NCBI GenBank assembly: GCA_028673005.1 | Contig: CM054118.1 | Span: 61,065,401-61,129,400, forward strand | Direction: 5' to 3' | DNA from: Tanypteryx hageni | Lineage: Eukaryota > Arthropoda > Insecta > Odonata > Petaluridae | DNA: 64,000 bases | Part shown: one piece after another, positions 32,996-44,477 of the stretch | How the letters are laid out: every line of letters starts with the position of its first letter | Numbering within the stretch: the stretch's first letter is position 1 | Notes under the pieces: generated by a model | Seen by the model: only the letters and a program-made list of their open reading frames with translations | Told to the model about the DNA's origin: nothing | Databases searched by the model: none | Program-made: the position numbers and the translations under genes

Positions 32996-33271
32996 CTTAT
33001 TGCATGAATATGACAAAGATATACAATATATATAATTACATATGTGAGTTTTAGTGAATGCTGATATGTATGTTGTTATGTAGTTGATGTGTATAGGTAC
33101 TTCTTGGAATTATTTGCGTATTTGTGTTTATGCAATCATAAAACGTAATTAATGAGTTATAATCTCAATTTTCCATAACATTATATTGTATTCGGGTATA
33201 AAGAGTGTGTAAATGCAATTACTTAGCTGTATGTTATCTAGAAAGTAAAGAATACTTAAAAAGAGTTTGCC

Positions 33272-33412
33272 ATGGTTGGTAAGAAGTCACAACCTCGAAT
33301 CAGAAAGGCTATTCAGTTCACCATATCAAAGCCTAGAACAAAGAATCTTCCAAGTAACATAAAACTCACTCCTACAAGAATAGTAATTACTATGAAATCT
33401 AGTGGAGAGTAA
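33272..33412 (+). CDS. Short basic open frame inside the piggyBac 5' arm
   Basis: A 46-codon frame divergent from the transposase, starting MVGKKSQPRIRKAIQF and ending MKSSGE. It is rich in Lys/Arg and Thr. No family is recognised. It lies between the transposase start and the right terminal repeat. It may be chance; only conservation in other copies would show a function. Confidence 0.2.
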   Translation: MVGKKSQPRIRKAIQFTISKPRTKNLPSNIKLTPTRIVITMKSSGE

Positions 33413-33480
33413 CTGAACTGGCTCCACTCAGCAAAATGACTGCCGTCCTACATGTAGGACAGTAGGCTTATCTGGGTTAA

Positions 33481-34278
33481 GGCAAACCGAAATCATAATT
33501 TGTATGAAACATCACCGAATATTCGTTATTATCAAAAGCTAATTATTAAAATTTTATCAATGTCTCAATTCATAGAGGCATAAAAAACGTTGCAGAAAAA
33601 GCTCACATGCATAAACGCGTGAGAATAAAAGGTTTTTGGATTCATCCGAAAGTGTTATTAAGGATTCTTTACTAATTACTACAAAAAAATCACTAAATTT
33701 TGCATATTTTATTGTAGCACATGGAATTCCTTTCGCTACCTCTCCGGATACGTCCATGAACATTCACACGCAGTCGTTCACATTATAAGTATCGAAGGAA
33801 TGAATGATCATTTTAATCCCCTGGAATCAAATCGTTCCATTTATCATTATTTTCCTCTCGATATTTCTGTCTCATCCATTGATTGACGAGGCACGTCTCG
33901 TAATTCACTGCCCACGGAGACATGTAAATGAGCCAATAAAATTGGAGGTCGAGGTTATGAAAAAACTTCGCTTCGGCTATGAAGCCTTTTATCACTTTGA
34001 TGCCTGTCAATTGTGTTTCCATTGTTATTTTTTTACAGCATTCGCCTGGCGTTTTTCTTTTGTTAATTTTACCTGAAAAATAAGCTGTGGAAATATGGTC
34101 GGTGTCATAAAGCAGCGACCTTTATATCAGCATATTCTCCGAGTTTGCCTTCGACGGAGCGGAAATTTATTTGAGTTATTTCTCATAAATACTCTTTTTA
34201 CCCTAATAACTCGGAATATTTAGTGAGTAGTTAGATATATTGCTAATGCTTTGTTCTTCCTTTATTTTGATTATTTTT
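33481..34278. other. Non-coding, nothing recognised
   Basis: AT-rich. Open frames at 33804-34076 and the opposite strand have no recognised domain. Confidence 0.5.
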
Positions 34279-34820
34279 AGCGCATTTTCTTAAAAGAAAA
34301 GCGTGCTTATGTGATCAATCTATCTGTCCGTCCGTCCGTCCGTCTGTCTGTCCGTCTGTGGACAATTACATTTTTGTTTAAAGAGATATTTGTAAAATTC
34401 TTTTTGAATGTGATAGGCTATTAATTTATAAATAATCCATTGGATTACGATATTTTTCATAGGTTTTTTCCGCTAGGTGGCTCCAAAATCGGAAAAAATC
34501 AAACATTCTAAATTGCACTATAGCCAAACTACTGAGTTATTTGGAAAATTCTTTTTGAATTAAATAGCTCTTCCAAATCTATAAACTTTGTAGTGATTGG
34601 ATTTTCAAAGTAGTCCATAAATTATTTGCCACGTGGCTTCAAATTCGGAAAATTCTAAACTTAGAAATTGTATTGTAGGCAAACTATTGAAGCTAACGGA
34701 GTGAAGTTTTCACGGAAGAGGTCTAGTAAAGACCTCCATTCTAACGGTGCAGTTTGTCCCCTCACCAAAAAGGGGAGGCAAACCAGAAACCTGAAAACAT
34801 TTAAGAAAAGGTGCTTCTAC
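34279..34820 (-). repeat. H3 element (hairpin-ended, two 151-bp monomers)
   Basis: The minus-strand 3' hairpin is at 34279-34307 (AGCGCATTTTCTT / AAGAAAAGCGTGCT). A run of GTCC/GTCT repeats lies at 34325-34366. Two tandem monomers begin AATTCTTTTTGAA at 34396 and 34547 (period 151). The 5' subterminal motif AAGAAAAGGTGCTT (plus strand, about 34803-34816) repeats the first arm of the hairpin. No coding sequence. Same plan as H1, H2 and RepB. Confidence 0.65.
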
Positions 34821-36661
34821 CTCTTACTTACTTACTTACTTGTCTTCGAAAAATCAGCACGGTCCCTCCATGCGTAAAATCCCGAAGATGTTTTGCTATC
34901 GGTCAAGTATTCAAGCTTGAAACAGCTCTTCAATGATAAATGTTTGATAACTTCCGGATGGATCAAATATGGTAGCTAAGTTATTACTCTAGCTGCCAAG
35001 AAAAACTTAAGCTTTTACCCTATATTTAAAAATATAATTTTTATTTCTCCTCTAAGCCGTTTAAATGTACAGTAATTCTTCTTTATGTATTCCTCAGCTT
35101 GAGCGCCAAATAAACTTTCTTTGGATTTATCAAAACCCTTTTCATAGAGCCAATCGGAGTTTTTATTTTGCTTGTTTATCTCAAACTATACAGGTATGAT
35201 GATCCTTATGTTCTCTCTTCCGTTTCATAATTTTTCCTAAGGAACCACGATGAATTTATGTATCAGAATTGTCGTATTCTTCATCTCATAACTTCACATT
35301 TCCTTAAAAATATTGAAATAATGTAAGTGATTATTCCTTGGATAACATTGAAAAAAACAAGTTTATCCATTTTGGAATACGAATCGAAAACTAAAAATTG
35401 GACGTTTTTACTGAAATTTCCGCTAGTTATTTCAGGTATACAACGGCAATTTTGTCTTTTCATGGGTAGCATTTTACGCGCCTTATGCTCCTCTGCCTTA
35501 TATTCCTACTCCACGTCATCATTATAAATAAGCTTGTTAGGATCGATAAATGTCGATAAACATCGAATTCGTAAAATTTTCAAAATCTACGAAAATGAAT
35601 TGTCGTCGATAAGTGTCGATTTTTTACTACTAAATTTTCTATGAAATTATTCTTCAGGATTTTTAAATTTGCGTAACTTATCCCATTCAAACTTAATATA
35701 TTTTAGCACCAAATAAATGTCTAAGAGAAAGAGAAAATTGGCATTTGTCATACCAGACAGCCGCACTCCATTCGGTATTTTATACCCTTTCTTAGATCCC
35801 TTATGTCTTAAGGATCCATAATGAGCTGACACGGGTATGGCACAAAAAAATGTGATCGTTTTGTTGAACTCGGTCTTTAATTTCGACCACATCTGATAAT
35901 CCCTACGCCGCATCCGTCGCTTACACGATATGATGAGCCTCCATACTCATTTTACACACAAGTTTTATGACTTCTGTCGACAGCCTCCAAGATGCGAAAA
36001 GAAAGATTTTCCCAAACTGAATTAATACTGATCGCCAAATATCCCTATAGCAGCACTTTAATAGATAAAGTTTATAACCCTGCTTGACAAAATTCACTCG
36101 CCCATAACTCATTGCGTGCCTTGTTAGGTTAAAAATCTACTACTACGAGGATATTTCTCCTATATTATTTTCAAAAACAGTCATAAAATTTCTATTTTTG
36201 GTAGCCATACCAACAATTCATTCTCCGAGTGAGAGAGTCCCCTGACTATTTTTTCTTGCAATGCCGTTGTAGCATCGTTCAATGATCGTACTCGGAACTT
36301 GGTACACTAATCGTCGTTTGTCATTAAACATGATAATATTTTTTCTTCAAAATATTCATGTATGTACATGGTTGTGCATTATATTAACGTCACATTAATT
36401 TTGTTATCGAATGGTCACTATTTCTTGAATAAGAGGCGGGATTTAACGAGTAAAATTTACTTGTGTGTGTTTTGGGTTGGTGTGCGAAGTACATTCGTTT
36501 AAGTTTAGAGAGCAACAGAAAATCCGGCATACGGGAAGTCTTCTTTTCATATGTAAAGTTTTACTTAAATATAATTGAAAGAATCCAATTTGTCATTTTA
36601 ATGATAAAAATCTATAAAATGTATTAAAATAAACATTTATATTCATCCTCTTCTTTTAGGA
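34821..36661. other. Non-coding, nothing recognised
   Basis: AT-rich sequence with a TTACTTACTTACTTACTT run at about 34825. Short GTCGATAA-type motifs repeat near 35540-35625. No coding family was recognised. Confidence 0.5.
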
Positions 36662-36875
36662 ATAAATACCGATACGTGTTAGAAGGAAAACTAGATGGGA
36701 AAAGGGAAAGAGGTAGGAAAAGGTTTCAGCTGATAGACGATCTGAAAGGGAAAGAGAGTTATCAAGATATAAAGAGGACAGCGGAAAATAGGAGTATATG
36801 GAGAACCAGGTTTAACCATGAATAATCACGGACCTGTCTACGGACAGACTACCTATGATGATGATGACCGATATT
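36662..36875 (+). pseudogene. LINE 3' end (WIGHILRR-type protein tail)
   Basis: The plus strand encodes VLEGKLDGKRERGRKRFQLI and then DDLKGKESYQDIKRTAENRS, IWRTRFNHE and stop. It is followed by CTGTCTACGGACAGAC and a TGATGATGATGA tail. It corresponds to the C-terminus of the element fragment at 12047. 5'-truncated. Confidence 0.8.
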
Positions 36876-37912
36876 AGCGGACGTTTTTCTAAGAAATATA
36901 AACGTCTTAAACTATCAAGCCTAACTATAAATCTTTGTTTCTCATTACATATGTTCAATGTGTCCTCCATGAACCTTCCTACAAGTTGGACATTAGTTAA
37001 TTGATGTTTAGATTATAACTGGATTCGTTTAATAATTGAAGTTTTCTGCCTTTTTAAAAGTTGCAAATTACACCGCCGCCAGGTGGGTCTAAACGAATTT
37101 CGAGAAAGTTACGAGGGAGAGAGGAGAGGGAAGGAGGGCGAAAGAAAGGGATAACATATAACGCACTTCCCCTCGTCCCTTCCCATTCCTCCAACCAACC
37201 GTTCGAAATTTGGAGGGACAGTTTTCATACCGCTTTGCTTAATGATCTGCTTTGTTTGGTTTCCCGCTTTCTAAAAAAAATATTTATATCTAGAATGTCA
37301 TTTAAAACGCTTAGAAAGACCCTCACTGGTCACACCAAGCTATCTGATATCTACTATATGTATCTAAGGCCGATCTATCAATAAATTCACGCCCCTGTAA
37401 TATGACCCTCCTTAAAGTCGATATATAGAGGGAGTCTCTCACCAATCGCGGTTTCTCGTATCCACGGTGGAAAAATTGTGCCTGGTTTTGCCAACCGCGG
37501 CATCCAGCAATAGGTATCCGAGATTCTCAGCGAGGGCATGTCAATTTAACTTTTACTTATATTAAAATTGATGTTATTGAAGAGGTAGCCTTCTAACTAG
37601 CCTTTATCAGAAGAGGAGAAATAGGAAAAGGATTTTTTGCTCCTGATGAGACCACGAATCAGTCAGGAGGTGCAAGTTCGAGGAATTTTATTTGAAGCGT
37701 AAGGTCAGGCGAGCAGCATCAGCAAGGGCTTCTCCTCCGTCGTTAATTTACTAATGTACAGTATTTCGTTGTACTGTGAACGTATTTTCTTCCGTATTTT
37801 TATATATTTAATACGTTTTTTGAAACGGCTAAAGTACATTTGCATAATATATTTTGATTATAAACTCATAAATAAATTTATTTTAATGCCATAGAAAGGG
37901 TTTAATACCCGG
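36876..37912. other. Non-coding, nothing recognised
   Basis: Contains a purine-rich patch near 37110-37150. No gene is supported. Confidence 0.5.
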
Positions 37913-38337
37913 TAGAGTAAAAAATCTGATTTAGCCAAAAAATGACTTTCTCCATGCTTGTAATATTTCTAAAAATTCCAAATAAGTTACATGATAATAA
38001 ATATTTTAATGAACTGCGGGAACAATTTAGACTTTACAAAGAAAAGAAATAAACTCAAATCGTAGCCTTCTGATATTGGATATAGCCAGGAAGCTCCAAC
38101 AATTAAGAAAATAAAAAGGAGCGTCAAATAAACGTAACAAAGAGTCAACAGTTTAACAAAGTCGCCGGTAGGTGGTGTGGTGGTAGCAGCTAAAAAATTT
38201 CGTTTTTAAAATATCTCTTAAATAATGCATCATATGGGGAAATATTGCCAAAAAAAGGTTGTAGAAAATAAAACTTCCTACAACATTTATTCCAGTATAT
38301 TTTTATATATATCTAATATTAAAACAAATATTTAAAA
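37913..38337 (+). repeat. RepB copy, 3'-truncated
   Basis: The 5' two thirds of RepB: AAAAATCTGAT, ATGACTTTCTCCATG, CCTTCTGATATTGGATATAG, GTCGCCGGTAGGTGGTG and a TTATTCCAGTATATTTTTAT block. It stops at the 5' end of the next RepB copy, giving a head-to-tail pair. Confidence 0.8.
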
Positions 38338-38601
38338 ATGGTGTGGCCACCAAATGACATTATCCATACTTGTAATATTTCTATAAATTCTAAAAATACC
38401 CAAAATTCCAACAATTATGAAAAAATCCTTCGGCATAATACCGTTTTATAAATATTTTAAGAAACTGCGAGAAAATTTTAAACTTGACAAAAAACAGAAA
38501 TATACTCAAACCATAGCCTTCTGATATTGGATATAGCCACAAAGCTACAACGATTAGGAAAAGAAAAAGGAGCGTTAGTAAGACGTAACTAAGCGGCAAT
38601 T

Positions 38602-38743
38602 CTTTCTCCACCCTTGGTCTCTCGACTCCGGCACAGTCGACTTTGGTCGCTGTCGAAGGAACGTCGCCCTTGAAAATGCCCACAGTGGGGGAAATGCATC
38701 GAGCTAATACCACTTGTTTTTGGCTGGAGTTTTAACTTTCTTT
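38602..38743. mobile_element. 142-bp insert with 11-bp target duplication
   Basis: Bounded by AAGCGGCAATT at 38591-38601 and again at 38744-38754, while intact RepB copies have no such duplication. The insert is GC-richer than RepB and ends TTTTAACTTTCTTT. The variable-length duplication suggests L1-type retroposition; the source is not recognised. Confidence 0.7.
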
Positions 38744-38906
38744 AAGCGGCAATTGTTAACAATCGTCGGTAGGTAGCGTGGTGGGGGCAGCTAAAAATAT
38801 AAGATATCTCTTATATGAGAAGATGTTTCAAACAAAGACTAGCAAATTTAATTTTCTACAACTTTTTTCAATACATTTTTACATTTATCAAATATTAAAG
38901 CAAATA

Positions 38907-39999
38907 CAGTCAAACTCGTTTATAACGAGCACGGTTGTAACGAGGTCACGGCTATAGTGAGCAAATGCTACCTCCAAGATAAGTTTACGAGCATTTACAT
39001 ACAAATATTTCACGTATATAACGAGCACGCTTCACGGATATATCGAGCAAACTTTGACCACTTCTCACTGTCTCAAACGCGGCGGCGGTCAGCCCCTTCA
39101 ATCCTCATAGTGACCCAAAATATGTAACCTTGTGTTCACGAGTCCAGCCTCTACACCCTATCCCTCGGGGAGGTTAAAGACCGCGGCGTTGTTGTTAAAA
39201 AATAATCCCTTCGTCCAAACCAAGAATTCCCAACTTGCAGTTACAGTGGCACTCGCCGAGGTCCTTTGTCCTCTCCTCCCAACCCCCAGCTCTTTTACAG
39301 CCAGGAGGTTGTGTTTGGAAGGGGGGTAAGGGGCTAAGGGCATGTACAATGGCGCCCACCCCCGTCGCTCAGCCGAATGCACACAACACCCTTTCCCACG
39401 TAAAGATGGGAAATCCCACGTTTAATCCGTCTCCTCATTAACTCTTCCTGGAATTGGTATGCTCACAGTTTGAAAATAAAGTTCGTAGCGTTGATCACAA
39501 AAATCAGTTGAGATTTTGCCCTTGAACGAGTAACATGTCCGTACATAAAAGGAAGTGTTTGTCTATTCGCGAAAAGGTTGATATTATTCGAGAGTTAGAA
39601 CGTGGTAAAAAAATGTTGAAGTGTGTAAAAAATTTAATTTATCATCGTCTACGGTTTCAACCTTATGGAAAAACAAAGAGGCGATTTTATATGCACTAGA
39701 GAACAACCTAACAACGAACAAGAAAATGAGGAAGTGCGACTTGGGTAGTGATTAAGGATGCAGCTGTGAGTAAATTTTATATGTACGTATGTTTGCTTTA
39801 AATTTTCTAGTTTATTCTCATTTTTAGGTTTTTTCATAAATTTACTAAATAACCTTTCTGTTTATATATTCACTTTTACTTCTTATGTCTTATTTCACCA
39901 TACGCATGCATGCTTTTGCCTTCACGGATATTAAGTTTAACGGCTATAACGAGCAAAACTAAACGGTCTCGTGGCGCTCGTTATAGCCGAGTTTGACTG
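38907..39999. mobile_element. Tigger/pogo element with TA duplication
   Basis: Ends are CAGTCAAACTCGTTTATAAC on the left and, inverted, CAGTCAAACTCGGCTATAAC on the right. TA flanks each end (38905-38906, 40000-40001). The uninterrupted RepB copy at 60190 reads GCAAATATTTCAAAAT across this point, an exact empty site. The element is 1093 bp, holding a remnant of the CENP-B-type DNA-binding domain and an unassigned GC-rich segment (39080-39440). Confidence 0.93.
39535..39755 (+). pseudogene. pogo/Tigger transposase N-terminal remnant
   Basis: Begins with Met and continues SVHKRKCLSIREKVDIIREL, the CENP-B N-terminal helix-turn-helix typical of pogo/Tigger transposases that binds the element ends. 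An A-run at about 39605-39611 breaks the frame. In the next frame the domain continues NVEVCKKFNLSSSTVSTLW and KNKEAILYALENN, and stops at 39753. The DDE catalytic domain is absent. Confidence 0.85.
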
Positions 40000-40405
40000 T
40001 ATTTCAAAATAACGGATATGTGACAAGTAGTAAACACCCACTTCCGGTTGACCGATTTTTACCAAAAACTAATCAGTTCTTCTGACTTTTATGAAAATGT
40101 TAAATATAAAATTTCGCGATGACATGATTAATAGTTGTGGAGGTAGAACACCTACAAAAAGCTATCACATACACATACATAGACATCATCGAAAAAATTG
40201 TCTAAACGTGTTCAGGGGAATTCAAAACGTGTATTTCCGTTAAAATCTCGAAGTCGATCTTTTCATGAATACATTACTTTCCCCTATGCTATGGAAAAAG
40301 TAAAAACGCGACTTTTAAACAATGAGAATTGTCAGTTACCATTGCCGCCTCATTTGAGCGAGTGGTAATATTGGGTGTATACCCGCGAGTCCCTTGACGA
40401 TATTA

Positions 40406-40436
40406 TGTCATTTTTACTTTCTCCGTATACGTAGTA
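40406..40436 (-). repeat. RepB hairpin fragment
   Basis: TTTTTACTTTCTCCGTATAC followed by GTAGTAG, the terminal RepB sequence, abutting the Tc1 remnant. Confidence 0.6.
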
Positions 40437-40439
40437 GAC

Positions 40440-41502
40440 GTGATCAATGCCATTTTGAACCATTTCTTGTATTCAATCGTGGTGGTTTCAGAATTAAATC
40501 AGTTTTTCTATTATTCTGGTCTTGGTAGTTATAACCTCCTTGACAATCTCTCTTTTTACCAACTACCAGACATTTTCCATTGGACTCTTGTCTGGAGAGT
40601 TGCCAGGTCAGTCTAACAGTTTGATGTTTTGTTCTTAGAGGTCTTTTTGATGCTCCTCAGCAGTATGGCAAGGCGCGTTGCCTTGCATAAAAGTGAAATC
40701 GGATCCTTCAGGAAACCAATCTTGTATCTGCGGCAAGAGCCTCTGCTCCAAAGCTTCACGGTACAGGTCTTGAAGCATGGTACTCCGTACGATGTACAGA
40801 CAACCTGAGTCTGAACCGCTGACGAGGGACTACGGCATAACCGCAGCAGGGTACTTGACTGTCCTAACAAGTCAGTCTGACTTGAACTCTTCACATTTCT
40901 TCCGTCTCGCAGACACAGCTTTGTTTTCAAGGACATGAAATGACGATTCGTCCGAAAAACAGATCTGCGAAAAAGATACTTTTGAAATTATGCGTTTAAT
41001 TAGGTATTTTTTCTAAGTTTTGAACTAATATTTTGACGAGAGTGTTTAAACTTACCTTTTTACAATCTTCAACAGTCACGTGATGCTTTAGTGCACATTC
41101 GTACCATTTTTCATCATTGCCTTAGTCAGTAAAGGCTTTCTTCGAGGACGGTCGCACATTTAACCCTGCTCATAAAGACGTCTATTAACTGTCCATTCAG
41201 AAATGTTAACACCAGCAGACTGGATTTCATTGGTGATTGCTGTGGAATTAAAATTACGCTTTCCCAAACAAAAATTCCTTATCAGCCGGTCTTGGCTCTT
41301 GGTGTCATTATTCATTTACGGCCACAATTCCCAGAGCGCTCACTAATAGCAAGTTCAAATACACATTTTTCTTGATTTTATTCACAGAACCAACTGTAAC
41401 CTTCATTTCTGCAGCTATTTTCCATTTGTAAAAGTTAGTAGATTGCAAAAGTGTGCTTATTCTTAGAATTTTCTTTGGTGATAAGTCACAGGGTCTTCCC
41501 AT
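40440..41502 (-). pseudogene. Tc1-like transposase, catalytic Asp lost
   Basis: The N-terminus is MGRPCDLSPKKILRISTLLQ and then KIAAEMKVTVGSVNKIKKN (helix-turn-helix, 41308-41502). A second DNA-binding block SQDRLIRNFCLGKRNFNSTA, then SEWTVNRRLYEQG, lies in another frame (about 41150-41300). In the catalytic part, SDESSFHVLENKAVSARRKK keeps the first Asp and NSPDKSPMENVW keeps the Glu. The second site reads MQGNAPCHTAEEHQKDL: the expected Asp is Gly (codon at 40680-40682). Several TGA/TAG stops and frame changes confirm inactivity. Confidence 0.88.
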
Positions 41503-41908
41503 TATAAAGAAATCGTAAATAACACGTGCAAAAACAGAACATTAAGAAAAATATCTAAATTTACGTATTATTTTGTATTTTCAGTGTATTTAAATGTCGT
41601 TGAACTGTAGAACAATAATTATTGAAATAATATAGTGTTCACTCCAGAAAATAATTTTAATTGGTTTTACGTAAAACATAAGCGCGCCACGTGTAAACAA
41701 GAAATGCCCTTAAAATAAAATGGAGTCCATAGACTGTTGCATTGTTACCAACTGTTATTAGTGTTGCCATAACAATGTCATAAACAATGTTACTAATTTA
41801 TAAATCAACAACTAAAAATAATATTTTTATACAAATTAAAATTTATAAGAAGAAAATGTTTTACTATTGTAAAATATTCAAGTGTTCAAATTAATCTGGC
41901 CAGGTACT
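40440..41908 (-). mobile_element. Tc1-like transposon remnant
   Basis: Contains a decayed Tc1 transposase on the minus strand. The right limit is set by CAGTACCTGGCCAGATTAAT on the minus strand (about 41889-41908), a plausible terminal repeat. The opposite end was not found; the left side runs into a RepB fragment. Confidence 0.75.
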
Positions 41909-44477
41909 GTACGTATTGAGAAAGTGAAAATGCTAGAAATTTATTTACAATTTTCGCGTTTGCAGTTTAATATGCAATTAAAATCTAAGTAATTCATGCT
42001 TAATAAACACGTGGACGTTAACAATCCATTCAATGAGAATAGATTAAGTTTTCGGTCAAAGAGGCGTATTTTTCAACCATCTTTCTCAAAAGAAAGTTAT
42101 AAAATTCCAACATTAAAATATTGTAACTAGTTAACAAGTTATGTCAGTTCAAAAAGCTTGCGTAATTTTCTTGAAAAATAAAAGGGCAGTTATCATATAA
42201 CAACACTTGCGCAATATATATGGATATTTTACACTTATTTATTTAAATAAATTAAAATCGACATCAAAGAAGCAGATAAAAATAGAAAGAATGGGATATG
42301 GTGGATGTGGGCTGGTGTGTGGGGGGTTTTGTAAAAACGAGGGGAGAATGTTTTTATGAACCCGAAACACTTTTTTTTTAATGTGCAATTTAAAACTCAA
42401 ATTTATTTTCTCTGTAAGATCACGTCCAAATATATTCATCCATGAGGAACACATAAAAGTTTTAATTCTAAAGAGAAAACTTTTGCGTCTTTCGTATCTT
42501 CTCGCGGAGGGGTTGCTAGAATTTTACCACGGAAAACTTTAATGAGAAAATCAAATGATGATACTTGCTCTTATTTAATTTTCCTTATTATATAGCGCTA
42601 CGCGAGACATTCCCGTTCTTCCTCTTTGTCCTCTCTCTCTCTCTCTCTCTCGACCTTGATTAACCCGCTAAGTCACTTTCTTCTCTCTCCCACTCACCTC
42701 TCCCTTCTTGTGATTTGCATTGCATTATTGCTGACATGAGATGAATCTCACGGTTGCAGACTGTACCATTCTCCCACAACTCACTAAGATCTAATTATAT
42801 TAATCTCGATCCTGTAACTCTTCCCCTGTTGAAATTTATTTCTATCTTAATTTGAAGCCATTGTTTCAAAAGCCAGCCTTAAATATAGTAGTTTCGTGGC
42901 GCTAGAAGTACCAAAGCTGAAAAATATCAGCGTTTTCTTTGATTTTGTCTCTCTTTATTGTCACATGACATAGACAAATATTTCGGTCCCATAAAATTTG
43001 GCGTCCAAGCAGAACAAATCAGATAAAATACAGTCTCCATTTGATAAGCACAAGATGAAAAAAATAAGTCCTTATCTTAGGTATATAAGTAGCCAATATA
43101 ACTTGCTAATTTTTTCAATTTCTTAAATTTGTTTCCGATCATAGGGCGAGCTCAATAATTCTCTAATCTCTATTTGATAGTTCATTTATTTAAATGGTAA
43201 TTTCAAGGGAGACAACTTCAAAATCCATTAGAATTTTTAAAAATGTCTGATGAATAATTAATAGCAATGTAGATACATTTAAATAGAAATGCAAAAAATT
43301 ACTGAGATGTTATTTGGATTGCTTTCATTTTGTATTTTGCTTTTATTCTGCCTGTATTTTGATTATATTCGACTTTATATTTTCTTTTGACTGCTAGATT
43401 TTCTTGCACGTTCTCTTTTGTTTGTATGTATGTATGTTATGTGTATGTATTTCACCACCTGGCACATTGCCAACTTGTAACTATTATCAACTAAATTCAA
43501 TTAAATATCTGCACACATTTTTTGCTGATCAAGAATTTCACTTATTACCAAAAGGTTTCCTCATAGAAATGCATAATGTTGCACTAAGCTCATAACGCAA
43601 CTATTTAGTTACACTGTGTTCAACATATAGCTTCCTTTAATCTTTTAATAGTACTGAAACATAGTATGATTTTTTTAATGCTCGGATCCAGTTCCGAAGC
43701 AAAATTAAAGCAAGAATTTATTGCCGTTTAATATATTTCTTTAAAAAAAACTTTGCCGAACTGAAAACATGTTAAATCGTAAAATTCGAGGATTGGATGT
43801 ATTTACTTTAGGTGCACAAAAAAAATGCCCTCTTCCTAAACATGTCCTTTCTCCCTTCGCTCCCACTTCTCAGTCAACACCGCAAGTTAAATAAAACCAT
43901 TTAAATCGCTGAGACGAAAAAACTCTATCTTGTCCCATGCCACGTTAGCGTCTCAAAAGTTCTCAACTATTTAGAAGGGAAGTGTTTGACTAAGGTTGAA
44001 GGAGAAATATGGGTTTTTGGTTTCGAAACCGGGGTCGGTTATAAGGAGATGCCTTTTGGCGGAAGCGCAGTTACCATGGTCCTCTGCTAACTGGATTTAG
44101 TTTGTTGTCTTTGCAGTCCGAAGCTACGGATCGGTTAATAGGTTACGTCGTCGGGTACCGAATTTCTTCTCCCTCGCTGCACAAACATGTTTTTGTTTTG
44201 GTCCTCGTGTCTGCTGACAGTTCTATTAGATTAAAAGTTACGCCGCAAAACGTACATCAGAGTAAAAGGGACTTTCACTCCGGCGACGTTACGAACCTAA
44301 CAGGAAATTAATAGAATGACAACCGTGATGAAGCAGTTACGTTGCTAAAACTAATGCCACATTTTTTTTAAATCTTCATACTTTGCATTATCCTTCAAGT
44401 GTATCGCACGCTACTATAAATGAAAAAAGCGCGGGTGAAACACGTTTTCAGAAAATTTCAAATAGATGGAATTAATG
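41909..44477. other. Non-coding, AT-rich
   Basis: Contains (CT)n at about 42631-42651 and GTAT/GTGT repeats near 43421-43450. No coding region, tRNA or terminal repeat pair was recognised. Confidence 0.5.

Larger units (their letters stand above)
30426..33476 (-). mobile_element. piggyBac transposon, full length, inactive
   Basis: The 3051-bp element has 13-bp perfect terminal inverted repeats CCCAGATAAGCCT (30426-30438 and, inverted, 33464-33476). The right flank is TTAA (33477-33480) and the left flank TTTA (30422-30425), one change from the piggyBac target. Near the ends are palindromes GTCCTATATATATAGGAC (about 30557) and GTCCTACATGTAGGAC (about 33445), each followed by AGTAGGCTT, probably transposase-binding repeats. 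A related copy sits at about 31008. The left arm is interrupted by a tRNA cassette (30601-30985). Confidence 0.9.
38338..40306 (+). repeat. RepB copy split by a small retroposon and a Tigger
   Basis: RepB sequence from GTGTGGCCACCAAATGAC to GGAAAAAGTAAAAA. It is interrupted at 38602-38743 (142-bp insert) and 38907-39999 (Tigger). With both inserts removed, the remainder is collinear with the uninterrupted copy at 59820-60492. Confidence 0.88.

Noticed and set aside
35647..35913. 88-codon open frame on the minus strand
   Set aside because: Resembles a plausible protein in composition, but I recognise no motif and there is no supporting context.
39132..39441. Overlapping open frames in a GC-rich stretch inside Tigger
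   Set aside because: No recognised domain on either strand. Kept only as an unexplained segment in the Tigger finding.
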